Under the pieces are notes generated by a model. It saw only the letters and a list, made by a program, of their open reading frames with translations, ran no database searches and was not told the DNA's origin. A stretch of DNA of 64,000 nt from Ashinkailepas kermadecensis (Eukaryota; Arthropoda; Thecostraca; Neolepadidae): positions 372,001 through 436,000 of the forward strand of contig JAOTOM010005186.1 in NCBI GenBank assembly GCA_034440615.1, given 5' to 3'. Positions 33,211-43,815 of the stretch are shown piece after piece; position 1 is the first letter of the stretch, and the number at the start of each line of letters is the position of its first letter. The translations under genes and the position numbers were made by a program.

Positions 33211-35222
33211 TGAACAGGGCCAAGGTTTGAAGGAAAATATCCTCTCCGTATTCCATCACTCAGAAATTGTCCTTTCCTCACCCAGGATTGCAAAGTATAA
33301 ATCCAGCCCTGGTGGACGGTGCGTACTCCACGGCCCTGGTCAGTCACAGTGAACGGTGTGGGATTAGTCACGGCTTTGCATCATCTTTCCGAGCAGTTTT
33401 GTGTGCATTAGTTGTCACTTTCTCCGCGTTCTACCGTTCACCTTACCATTAATAGGCACCAATGTCACCCATGCACTAATATTTCAAATTCGTCACATCC
33501 ATTGAATCTGCTTGAGACGCAGCTGCTCTTGTGCATTTCGATCGATGGATATTGATGCCATCAGAAAAACAAATTTTGTCAGCAGCGAGACTGACCTTAC
33601 TTCCACTAGAGTAATGATTATGATTTCATCTCGAATCATTGTTCACACAATGTCATGGTGTACTACTTCGGTTGCTCTAAAACCGAATTAAAATTATTTC
33701 AATTAACAAAGAACAGTAGCATTCGACATAAGACGACATTGCGGGCGCAATGTCGCCAAGGCAGCTGACGCGCACAGAAATCCCAACTCCACACAAGACG
33801 GCAGTGTATAGAATATGCATAATACTTGACCTGACGTAACCCCATTGACCTTGTCACATATTTAAAAACCGAATGTTTATATCATTCTTTCATCACGGTC
33901 TGCACGAAAGTTTTCCCCTTACTGCGATAAGAAGAGATAATTTGGCCTGACCTCCGTTTAATAACCTTGGCCTTGATTAAAATTTTGGGAAAGCAGTTAT
34001 TTGATTTGATGAAAGAACAGTATGATCTGGATTTGGTGTTGCTATGCTGCAACTACTGCGAATCTCGGCATTTTGAAGATTTTGGAATATTATCCTCCTT
34101 GATCCGTCCCAAGTCAATTTCAAGGGGAATTGGAAATCAAATTGGTGAATGAGGTCAAGCAGGCAAATATGGTGGGGTCCAAGCGCCACCAAAGGTATAG
34201 AAAACTCCGCACTTAACCTTTTGGAAGGAAAAAGATTACAAGTACTAACAGGGTTGCAGTGAAAATGCCCCCATTGCGACACACCTGGTGCGGGGACCAT
34301 TCCAATTCCGCCTATTTGAAAACTGCTTTGATTTCTGCCATTATTCCCACTTTCCGAAGTTTTGTACTTTTTATTTCCGACTCTAGCAAAGAAACCATTC
34401 GAACCGACATATCCATTTCAAAACCATCGGATGACACTTCTGGGTATCTCCTGGGCTGACCTTTTCGGACTCCTTGGCCGTGACCGGAGAGGCATGTACC
34501 CAGTGTGTCCTACTCTTGCTCTTGGCTGTGCCATTGGGCACGGGTGGAGTTTTTAGACTGTTATAAAAAAGTAGTAGGACGATTGCGCTGATTGATGTCT
34601 GTGATCCGTTGTGCATTTTAGTTTGCTTGGTGTCGTGAGTGGTGACTGACTAGACTCGTCGATCACGATGACTACATCAATGCACATGTTTGATCAGAGG
34701 ACATTTTCTATTTCTATGCTTTCGTGGAGGCTGTGCCCCCTCCCCGACCCTGAATTCGCCCCACCAAAACTTTGGCTTCGCCCCTCCCTAATGTTAGGCA
34801 CCAAGGAAATACCTTCACCCATCGTCATCACAGTTCAGGCCTGCTGTGCTCCGATGCTCCATCAAGGCCGGTGTGTTTTAGCCTACATATGGGCGCATAA
34901 ATATTTTACTTAAGCCGGTGTGTGTTTCTTGGTGTGTAGAGTGAGGGGAGGGTGACGGTAACGTTGACGATGACGGTGATGCTGACGATGACGATGGACC
35001 CGAGTCCACTGTATGACTGTAGTCGCATGCTATGACTCAAAGTTTTTTATGTTGACATGTACTGTGTACTGCTCTTTTGCTATGTGACTTCACCTGTTAC
35101 TGGACGATTTTGCCCGTTGGCGAGGATGCTGAACAAACATAAACATACACATCGTCAAATAAAGATTAAGAATGATTGAGGTCTGAAAATATAGTGTGCG
35201 AAATCCGATGAGTTTTTGGATG
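33211..35222. other. composite interior, right part
   Basis: A run of GACGATGACGGTGATG-type trinucleotides lies at 34955-35010. An inverted dispersed fragment is at 34140-34200. Short open frames at 33967-34300 lack a recognised domain. C and G runs resume near 35225-35270, just inside the right tip. Confidence 0.45.
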
Positions 35223-35543
35223 GGGGAGGGGGTGTCTAGCACGTTGACACTTCGGCCCCCCCCCCCATGTTTTTCAAAAGTCGACACCCCTGATTCTGAG
35301 TAATTTAGCAATTTTTTCTTATTGTCCTGTTTGAAATCACCATTTTCTTCGCATATCTTTATTCATTATCCTTATTTATTACCATGGAGAGACCTTGGCG
35401 GCATTCCAACCTTGGATACTCTCCTATCATAACCATTAACCCTTCGGTGTTGACTGGAATGAATTGGCGACAAATTATGCTTTCCCATCCCGATTTTTGG
35501 GCCGCTCCTACGCCTGTGGGGTAGTTCATGTATTAGCACTTAC

Positions 35544-35667
35544 AATGAGAAATTTGAATAATCCACGACACAAGGATCGATATCGAGCAGCTTATTAAAC
35601 ATCGTTTCTTCCAGCTGGTACTTTTGAAAATCGTGACGCTTGGCAATTTCGGCAACGCTTCCATCTG
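35544..35667 (-). CDS. internal coding exon of an unrecognised protein
   Basis: On the minus strand a pyrimidine-rich acceptor AATTTTCCCCCAG precedes 35667 and a donor GTAAGT follows at 35543. Between them one frame reads DGSVAEIAKRHDFQKYQLEE then TMFNKLLDIDPCVVDYSNFS, balanced and protein-like, unlike the GC-rich repeat readings around it. The exon is 124 nt, beginning with the last two bases of a codon and ending with two bases of the next. A second AG three bases on could shift the start by one residue. If unspliced, the frame would stop at 35540. The family is not recognised; neighbouring exons were not found. Confidence 0.6.
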
Positions 35668-35689
35668 CTGGGGGAAAATTGCGGCAGAC

Positions 35690-36349
35690 GCGGCTGGCCG
35701 TCGCTGCCCGACGACTGCGCCGCCGCCGCGAACCGGACACGATTGCCTCGCTGATGGCAAGCAGCTGTCACGGCCACAGAAGGGGGTCCAGCCGGGAGGG
35801 TAGGGCGCCGCGCCGGGCAGTGCCGGCACGAGACTCCACCTTCCCGGCAGCTGCCGCGCCGGCGTGTACAGGCGGCGGCGGCGCGGCTCCGGGCGGACGC
35901 CGTGTCCCAGGGCGTCGGCGGCCGGCCGTGTTGATGGAATGGCCGCCTGCTGTCTGTGCCGTCCACCCCCGGCACTCGCCGCTCGCCATTCGGGGCGGCC
36001 CGGCTGTGTGCCGGCGCCGCGATAAAAACCGGCCGTGCCGCGGCCGGCGGCCCGTGCGGCGCCCGTGTTTTGCGTAGTAGCCGGCGGCGGCGCCACCAGC
36101 GCCGCGTGCGAGCCCGCCGGGGAGTCGGGTGTCACGTGCGAGCCCGCCGGGGAGTCGGGTGTCACGTGCGCGCCAGCGGAACGCGCGCTCTCAGACCGGC
36201 CGGAGGAGTGTTTGTCGGCCGCGGCGGCTGCCCATGGACGGCAGCTGGCCGGGCTGGTCGTTATAAACCGGCGCAGGGGGACGACGGAACGGGAAAACAG
36301 GGAAGAGCCGACGTCAGACAGCTGGAGCAGCTTGTCAGCCGGTGCTCAG
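35690..36349 (+). promoter_or_regulatory. CpG-rich candidate promoter with TATA box and first-exon donor
   Basis: GC content and CpG density are very high. TATAAA lies at 36262-36267, so a transcript would start near 36293. The sequence then runs to CAG at 36347-36349 followed by a donor-like GTAAAA, giving a possible plus-strand first exon of about 57 bases with no long open frame. A 31-bp unit with GAGCCCGCCGGGGAGTCGGG is duplicated at about 36108-36170. The minus-strand exon at 35544-35667 lies close by, so a divergent arrangement is possible but unproven. Confidence 0.4.
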
Positions 36350-37384
36350 GTAAAATAGGCAACAAAAACAGCGGCAATTTCTTTCTGTCATGCTACATCC
36401 AGAAGGGTGGTAGCGGCTGGTAACGATCAGTGTAGTCTATCGATGTTACGCGAAAATCTACATATATGTTAAGTTCGACATCATCATAGGTCCGGCATTG
36501 ATGCTGGGTGAACATTACTGAGATCACGAGAAGATAATTCCATTTCATGGATATTGAGTGCACTCAACAGCTACATAATCTATGCAGTCGACGCGGCCCT
36601 AAACACGAGTGCACTCAACACCACATGAGCTCAGATGTGACTTTCGGAAGCCACCGGTAGTACGGTAGCGATCGTGCCCGCCCGCCACGCTGCAATCCTG
36701 ATGGCGTATCAGTGGTGGCTACCGAGCTAGGGCGCCGCAGTCTGATCACGTGATCCGAGCCGGGTTGTTGCACGTCCTGCAATCTGCAAACCTCACCGTC
36801 CTCATTCCTTGCACCGTTTCAGGTCAATAGGTGGGAGCGAGCCGTGGTTGAATGTACAGATGGATGCTCACAATTGTTGGGAATTTAACACGCGACGATT
36901 AGCGTTGCATGGAAAGAACGGTTCCAAGCGTTCATGCTCCTCCTCCCAGCTTAGGCACGTGCTTTGCTGCAGCTCACTTCGTGGTGGATCCAGCTGGCAA
37001 GGGGAATATGTTTACAAGGTGTAAACGTATCGGTTACTCGGAGCAAGCCCTATTATTCTTCTAGGAATGATCGGTTTTAGATGCACTCGGGTTTCAACGT
37101 GCATCTCTCTTATCCCTCTTCGACGAATGATATAATTACCGTTAGTCCAAGAGCAATAGAGATAGTAAAATTGCAAGTATACGTCCGTCTATGAATGTTG
37201 AGGGGAGGGAATTGTCTTCTTGCTCCCCCCCCCGGGGGTCCGCCAGTGGCTGGACCCGTCGGCCGAAACGCACGCGAGACTACAGACGGCGATTGAATCG
37301 ACACTGGCAGCTGCATTGTCATTGACGGCACGTCTCTGGCTCTGCACGGTGTACTGGGAGCACCGGCGGCTGTGCCGTCAGGGC
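36350..37384. other. no recognised gene
   Basis: Short open frames only. GTGAGTGCACTCAACA-like strings recur twice near 36560 and 36607, and a C run is at 37226. Confidence 0.4.
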
Positions 37385-37742
37385 GCGGGTCGTTGGTCTG
37401 GCGCGGGTCCCTGGTCTGGTGTGTGTCCTTGGTCTGGCGGGTCGTTGGTCTGGCTCGGGTCGCTGGTATGGTGTGGGTCCTTGGTCTGGCGCGGGTTCCT
37501 GGTCTGGTGCGGGTCGCTGGTCTGGCGCGGGTCACTGGTCTGGCGCGGGTCGCTGGTCTGGCGCGGGTCGCTGGTCTGGCGCGGGTCCCTGGTCTGGCGC
37601 GGGTCCCTGGTCTGGCGCGGGTCGCTGGTCTGGCGCGGGTCGCTGGTCTGGCGCGGGTCCCTGGTCTGGCGCGGGTCCCTGGTCTGGCGCGGGTCGCTGG
37701 TCTGGCGCGGGTCACTGGTCTGGCGCGGGTCGCTGGTCTGAC
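37385..37742. repeat. 18-bp minisatellite, about 20 copies
   Basis: Units are close to GGTCTGGCGCGGGTCGCT, with C/G exchange in the last triplet forming blocks of like variants. All frames are open, giving false products of 126-227 codons. Confidence 0.96.
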
Positions 37743-39487
37743 GCCGGCGGCTGTGGGCCCAGACACATTGGCGGCTCGATGTTTGCACGTCATGGCCGTT
37801 CATTTGGTCGTAATTGCTGCACCGTAGTTTGGAAGTCCCGACAGCGATTGTTTATAAGCGGCCGAGGCTTCTCGCGTCTCCAGCTGCAGCTACGACGCAA
37901 TCACCGCCAGATGCCTTTCTGAGTGAATTCAGCGCCCATCTAGCTCATCGCGAAGCAGTCATGCATACCCTCATCCCCGACTTGGTCATCAGTACCAGCA
38001 TATTCTCGTGCGTACGGATATTTGTCGTTGATTTCTTAAAATGCAAGGTGCCCAGCAATATCTTGAGGAATGCTTTAGTTGTTCCCCCTAGATATCAGAA
38101 AAGGTTAATGTTGTCCCCCACATATTGAATTGCTCTTTCCTAGTTTCAGACGCAGGGCGGAACTGGGTTACGGAGCAAAATTGGATTTCGCAATTATTCA
38201 TTGATTAACATTGTGACCTGGGTGTCTCTCTTGTCAATTCATAATTACCCCATTTGTGCTTGTCTGGTGCAGCAAGACGACCGAGCGGGATAAAAGTTAG
38301 TATGGCACCATTTGTATTGTTTTTGGGTCCGATTTTAAATCGGCTAGCATGGAGTTTTGTGATTGGAGGCCATTGCTTTGAAACTGATATTGCACTGGAA
38401 CCTTTCCCATTTGTCTCCCATGTCGCGGCATGGTTTTCTCTGGTGTCGCGCGCCAGCATTATGGTATGCTCAACTTACCAAAGTTGGCGCTTGTGTGAAG
38501 GGAGGGAGGGAAGGGTGTGAAGGGAGGGAAAAAAACTGGGAAAAACATAACTGTTACATTTTCACCATTCTCGCACCATTCTTTCACCAACTATGCCATG
38601 GCAATCTTGGCAGCGGCTGCCGTGTTCATTCATCAATGTCATATCTTGCCCATGAATGTCTGCCTATCATATTGACAAATTGTTTCGAAGTCATCAGGGG
38701 TTTTGTCTCGCCTGCTACCCTCCGTTCTGCGAAAAAAAAATGAAGCCCAGAACATTTACCTACATATGCCGAGCATTTACCTACATATGCCCACCTTACG
38801 AAATTCACGCATCGTTTGCTACAGCACGTCCTAGTTACCCCATATTCCCCTGTCGTCTGTCCCATTTTGCCCCGTGGGTAAAGAAAGGTGGGGAAAAGGA
38901 AAGGTGTACTTTGCACCAGTGCTGAGCTTAGACAGAATTCTGTAGGTTGCTAAACACGTTGCACAACGCGACCAGGCGTTCCAGTGTTGATCTTGAAGGC
39001 CGAATGTTTTGAATATGTTCCGATGTTTTTGGTGTCCGGAACCATTGAACATTATGGTATTGTTCACCGCTCCCCCACACCCATAGCCTCAGTGACCCAT
39101 GTTATCTTGAGAAGCTATAGCGCTTCAACCAAACCGGAAACTCACGGAAACGTGTGTTGGAAAATGCTTGGGGAGAAATTGAATGGGAGATTGAACACTT
39201 GAGATTCGTCACACAAGCCACCTGCGGTGCTTCATAAAGGTGATCATGACGGTGCGCAACCAACCATCGTTTTGGAACTGCCACAAATATGTTCAAATAT
39301 ATTGGACGGTTTTTGAGATAACAGCCTAGATATTGACCGCCCACAACGTCATATGTGAAAATTATACTGTGGAATTTTCGCAAGCTTCGACAAAGGGTGC
39401 CATTTTATTCGTAATAAGTCAATGCATGGACATGTTCATGCCACCACGTGGCGATCACATCGGCCAACGGTTTCGGCATCGGACGTC
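37743..39487. other. no recognised gene
   Basis: A duplicated ATTTACCTACATATGCC occurs near 38750-38785. Open frames of 80-126 codons show no domain. Confidence 0.4.
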
Positions 39488-39650
39488 GGTGTGTTTTTTT
39501 CGGTTGTCCGCGCCAGTGATGTTATATTCCGGCGTTGCTGTCCGGGTTTTTCGGTTGTCCGCGCCAGTGATGTTATATTCCGGCGTTGCTGTCCGGGTTT
39601 TTCGGTTGTCCGCGCCAGTGATGTTATATTCCGGCGTTGCCGTCCGGTAC
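39488..39650. repeat. 51-bp minisatellite, three copies
   Basis: Units containing CGGTTGTCCGCGCCAGTGAT start at 39501, 39552 and 39603. Copies are nearly identical. Confidence 0.97.
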
Positions 39651-40591
39651 GAGCACAGCCCAGCTCTGAGAAGCTCAATTTGTGCGCACCAACGGCACGA
39701 ATGGTGGTGTGCAATACCTGCAGTGTGCACCGGAGCACAACGCACCCAGTGAAAGCTCAGTCTGTGTGCGCGTGCCCGGGTTGGATCTGATGGATGGGCC
39801 CCGTCAGTGATGATCCTCACCACCGGCTGAGGATCTCGCGCCCGATCTTGTGAACGGCCGCGGCTCGGCGTCAGCACGCCGCAGCTCCGCCTGTCAAATT
39901 ACCCTCATTATGGTAATGTGCCAGCCGACTTCTGCGCGTAAACATAGAAACCAGCCGCGCAGCCTGGCCCGGATTGGGAGCGCCACACAATTAAATCCAC
40001 ATCGGTCACTTATCCACCTGTTTTGGGGCACTAAGCTGTTCGGTTGTAACGCTCCATTGTTTTCTCTTCGGGAACGATCCAGCCATGACACGTCAAGTGT
40101 GGATTTCCGCAATAAACGGCCACCTTGCGGCTTCGTTTCGGTGCCCTTGCAGTTGTTCTGAGGAAGACAGCCCGTTACGCCTTTCGACGAAATGTGCGAT
40201 CAGGTGTGGCACTTATCTCAAGGGGCACTTTAAGGTGAAACATTCAGGTTCATTGGACAAATACTAGCGTCGATGCCATGTACTTGCATGCGCTGTTGCG
40301 AAGTGAGCATCGAGTTACTGTGCGGAAAAATAAAAAAATTAATAGCGCGCCGAGGGAGAGGTCCGGCTGTCGCAGCACCACACTGTGTCAGAGGGAGAGG
40401 TCCGATACTTTCTGTATCGGGCGGTCAGCACGTGGAATAATAGGGTTGATGCTCAGTGGCGTATTTGATGGCATGTTTTATCATTTTATCTTTTTCCATT
40501 GACGTTTTGCGTTATTTAGTGTTTTTCATAATTCGAGTTTCTCTTTTATCATTGAACCATGTATTGACGCGAGTGCTGAAAAGTCATGAAT
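39651..40591. other. no recognised gene
   Basis: No coding domain or clear repeat apart from a repeated GAGGGAGAGGTCCG near 40351 and 40391. Confidence 0.4.
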
Positions 40592-40729
40592 ATGGAGAAC
40601 TCAATATACGACTATGACTATGACTATGACGATGACACGTCGCACACGGCACCGGCCGCCACCCACTTTCAGGTGGCCTCGCGCACCGGACACAAGCGCC
40701 TTCAGAATATCCGGTACAGCTCGAAATAG
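40592..40729 (+). CDS. possible short exon or small ORF with a Tyr-Asp repeat
   Basis: The frame from ATG at 40592 reads MENSIYDYDYDYDDDTSHTA then a mixed tail ending SSK and a stop, 45 codons. A donor-like CAG-GTGGCC at 40670 would cut it after FQ. The tyrosine-aspartate run resembles sulfated extracellular N-termini, but it may merely translate a GACTAT microsatellite. Low confidence; nothing nearby supports it. Confidence 0.22.
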   Translation: MENSIYDYDYDYDDDTSHTAPAATHFQVASRTGHKRLQNIRYSSK

Positions 40730-40804
40730 TGTGTTCATACACAACGCAATGTCATCGCAATAATGCACCCGAAGGCCATGACTGGGGGGGCACCCGCGGG
40801 GCAG

Positions 40805-40990
40805 CGGTCATACAGGTCGCGACATTGCGTAGGATCCTCAAAGGTTACTCACAGGTCCTCCTGGTCAGGAGTTATACAGGTCGCGGCACTGTGCAGGATC
40901 CTCAAAGGTCACTCACAGGTGCTCCGGGTCAGCAGTCATGCAGGTCGCGGCACTGCACAGGATCCTTAAAGGCCATATCCTCCGGGTCAG
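40805..40990. repeat. minisatellite of about 60 bp, three copies
   Basis: Units share CATACAGGTCGCGGCACTG, AGGATCCTCAAAGG and CTCCGGGTCAG. Confidence 0.9.
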
Positions 40991-41395
40991 CGGTTGACCT
41001 GCGTATTCGCGGCTGACGTCCGTTTTGGTGGTCGGCTAATGAGGGCGTGGCTGGATATCAAGTGACGGTGCGACTCGAAACCTGGATCACAGGTGGCAGA
41101 TCGCCCATGAGCGCACCTTATTTGCCGGTTTCTCATCGGTTTGCTGTGCTAGCCAAGGTTACGTCACGGTCAATTGGGGCATTTCCTATAAGGAAGCACC
41201 ACAAAGACGTAATAGACTATCCCAAATTAGACGAAGAGTTACATGAAACATGGTTAGCGCTCATAAGCAATGAGTGCCCGCAGTCGAGGTCGGATGGAGC
41301 GAGCATACGATGGAGGCAAGTGGCCTATTTTGCCATGTTTGAACTAATATAGCCTACCGGTCGGACCGACTCTGCGACTTCAAACAGTGGGCCAG
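40991..41395. other. no recognised gene
   Basis: An open frame at 41047-41352 on the plus strand has normal composition (for example RKHHKDVIDYPKLDEELHET) but no recognised domain or splice context. Confidence 0.35.
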
Positions 41396-41482
41396 AGCGA
41401 GGGCGAGAGAGAGAGAGTGAGGGAAAGCAAGAGAGAGAGAGAGAGAGAGAAAATGAGGAAGAGGGAGAGAGGGGGGGGGACA
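41396..41482. repeat. GA-rich microsatellite
   Basis: A GAGAGA run with GGGAAG interruptions, followed by a G run. Confidence 0.95.
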
Positions 41483-41781
41483 GTACATCGGATGGCTGCA
41501 CACACTGACCCCCTGTGCAATATAAGCGAGCTATCATATCTCCGTTGCGGTGTTGTTCGGCTCTGAAGGATAGGCACCTGGTGCGCGTTACCTGCCCATA
41601 AAGACACTTAGCACGATCCCTGCACATAAACACGTTGGTTGATCTCGGGTCGTCCTGCACGAAGGCCTCATGTAGTCGGTGTGAGGTTTGTGACCCCGCC
41701 GGTCCTGCGGCACACCTCACGTGAGGTGGCAGGTCGGCCGGGCTGGTGGCTGCCTCCACGCTGCGCCGACGCGCCAAGGGA

Positions 41782-42668
41782 GATGGTCACAGCCGCGTGT
41801 CCTGCCTGTGGCTGTGTGACCGTCACAGCCGCGTGTCCTGCCTGTGGCGGTGTGACCGTCACAGCAGCGAGTCCTGCCTGTGGCGGTGTGACCAGTCACA
41901 GCCGCGTGTCCTGCCTGTGGCGGTGTGACCGTCACAGCCGCGTGTCCTGCCTGTGGCTGTGTGACCGTCACAGCCGCGTGTCCTGCCTGTGGCTGTGTGA
42001 CCGGTCACAGCAGCGAGTCCTGCCTGTGGCTGTGTGACCGTCACAGCCGCGTGTCCTGCCTGTGGCTGTGTGACCGTCACAGCCGCGTGTCCTGCCTGTG
42101 GCTGTGTGACCGTCACAGCCGCGTGTCCTGCCTGTGGCGGTGTGACCGTCACAGCAGCGAGTCCTGCCTGTGGCGGTGTGACCGTCACAGCCGCGTGTCC
42201 TGCCTGTGGCTGTGTGACCGTCACAGCCGCGTGTCCTGCCTGTGGCTGTGTGACCGTCACAGCAGCGAGTCCTGCCTGTGGCTGTGTGACCGTCACAGCC
42301 GCGTGTCCTGTCATGCCTGTGGCGGTGTGACCAGTCACAGCCGCGCGTTCTGCCTGTGGCGATGTGACCGGTTACAACCGCGCGTTCTGCCTGTGGCGGT
42401 GTGACCGGTCACAGCAGCGAGTCCTGCCTGTGGCTGTGTGACCGTCACAGCAGCGAGTCCTGCCTGTGGCTGTGTGACCGTCACAGCAGCGAGTCCTGCC
42501 TGTGGCTGTGTGACCGTCACAGCCGCGTGTCCTGTCATGCCTGTGGCGGTGTGACCAGTCACAGCCGCGCGTTCTGCCTGTGGCGGTGTGACCGGTCACA
42601 GCCGCGTGTCCTGCCTGTGGCTGTGTGACCGGTCACAGCAGCGAGTCCTGCCTGTGGCTGTGTGACCT
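41782..42668. repeat. 36/37-bp minisatellite, about 24 copies
   Basis: Units have GACCGTCACAGCCGCGTGTC and CTGCCTGTGGCTGTGT. Variants carry an extra G, which turns the junction into the perfect palindrome TGTGACCGGTCACA. Open frames such as repeated TVTAACPACGC are repeat readings. Confidence 0.97.
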
Positions 42669-42774
42669 GCTGAAGACTCGCCGGACCCGGTGGCAAGACG
42701 AGCGGTGAGGTGCGGATCGGGTGGGATGGCAGGAGACCGCACCTAACGACAACGGACCGTACCTGACGACAGGG

Positions 42775-42960
42775 ACCAGACCTGACGACAGGGATCATAC
42801 CTGATAACAGGGGTCATACCTGATAACAGGGATCATACCTGATAACAGGGATCATACCTGATAACAGGGAGCATACCTGATAACAGGGGTCATACCTGAT
42901 AACAGGGATCATACCTGATAACAGGGGTCATACCTGATAACAGGGGCCGTGCCTGACGAC
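42775..42960. repeat. 20-bp minisatellite, about nine copies
   Basis: Units are close to ATACCTGATAACAGGGATC. The same basic unit, with CTGACGACA, continues after the SINE at 43160. Confidence 0.95.
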
Positions 42961-42968
42961 AACTGGTG

Positions 42969-42992
42969 GTAGTACCAGTTGTCTGACAACTG
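42969..42992. repeat. perfect 10-bp hairpin
   Basis: ACCAGTTGTC and GACAACTGGT are inverted around a single T at the edge of the SINE. Confidence 0.85.
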
Positions 42993-42994
42993 GT

Positions 42995-43155
42995 GGTTCT
43001 TGTACGACGCATTCGACTGCTGGGTCACATGACGTCGCCCACTCTCACACCGGTTGGTCGCAGGTGGACTCGGCAATCCCGCCGGTTGTGGGATTCGAAT
43101 CCACGAGCTTGCGATTAAGAGTCCAACTCCCTACCGACCGAGCTACCCTGGCCTC
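42995..43155 (-). mobile_element. tRNA-Lys-like SINE inserted in a 20-bp minisatellite
   Basis: Read on the minus strand, the head has GGTAGCTCGGTCGGTAGGG, the Lys-CTT-like GGACTCTTAATCGC and the B box GGATTCGAATCCC. The core CGAGTCCACCTGCGACC, GAGAGTGGGCGACGTCATG and the end GCGTCGTACAAGAACC match the copy at 16847. The related 20-bp array lies on both sides. A working tRNA is unlikely since the tail is fused directly to the 3' side. Confidence 0.85.
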
Positions 43156-43159
43156 AGAT

Positions 43160-43815
43160 TCACAAAGGACCGGACCTGACGATAGGGGCCACATCTGACG
43201 ATAGGGGACCAGACCTACGGACCGGGACCAGACCTGACTACAGATACCGGACCTGACAACAGGGGACCGCACCTGACGGCAGGGACCAACCTGACGACAT
43301 GGGACCAGACCTGACGACATTGATCTGGACCTGACGACATGGGACCAGACCTGACGACATGGTACCAGACCTGACGTCAGGGGACCGGACCTGACGACAT
43401 GGGACCAGACCTGACGACATTGATCAGACCTGACGACATGGGACCAGACCTGACGACATGTGACCGGCCGACATGGGACCTGACGACAGGGACCGCCTGA
43501 CGACATGGGACCAGACCTGACGACATTGATCTGGACCTGATGACATGGGACCGGACCTGACGACATGGGACCGGACCTGACGACATGGGACCGGACCTGA
43601 CAGCAGAGAAGCACATCGGACCAGACCTGGCAACAAGGGACTGGGCCTGACAAGGAGCCAGACCTGGCAACAAGGGACTGGGCCTGACAAGGAGCCAGAC
43701 CTGGCAACAAGGGACTGGGCCTGACAAGGAGCCAGACCTGACGACAGCGGGCCAGACCTGACGGCGGGGGACCAGACCTGACGACAGCGGGCCAGGTCGG
43801 ATGGCAGCGGACCAG
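43160..43815. repeat. 20-bp minisatellite, about 30 copies
   Basis: Units are close to GACCAGACCTGACGACATGG with variants CTGACAACAAGGGACTGGGC near 43630-43740. Together with 42775-42960 it forms one array split by the SINE. Confidence 0.95.

Larger units (their letters stand above)
24778..35292. mobile_element. 10.5-kb hAT-like composite transposon with perfect 8-bp target duplication
   Basis: The left tip reads CAGGGGCGTCGATTGG and the right tip, read inward, CAGGGGTGTCGACTTTTG: 11 of the first 13 bases agree. ATTCTGAG is present immediately outside both ends (24770-24777 and 35293-35300). The CAGGGG tip and the 8-bp duplication fit the hAT superfamily. Just inside both tips lie long G/C runs. 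The interior contains at least two younger hAT-like insertions and copies of other repeats, but no recognisable transposase, so the element is nonautonomous or its gene has decayed. Confidence 0.75.

Noticed and set aside
37110..37922. Arg- and Thr-rich or Gly-Ser-rich proteins of 126-227 codons
   Set aside because: They are artefacts of the 18-bp array and overlap each other in opposite directions.
41047..41352. A 101-codon open frame that resembles a zinc-finger-like THAP segment
   Set aside because: The expected Cys and His spacing is absent, and there is no splice or start support.
42775..43815. CRISPR-like array with 20-bp repeats
   Set aside because: Units are directly adjacent without unique spacers, and the genome is eukaryotic.
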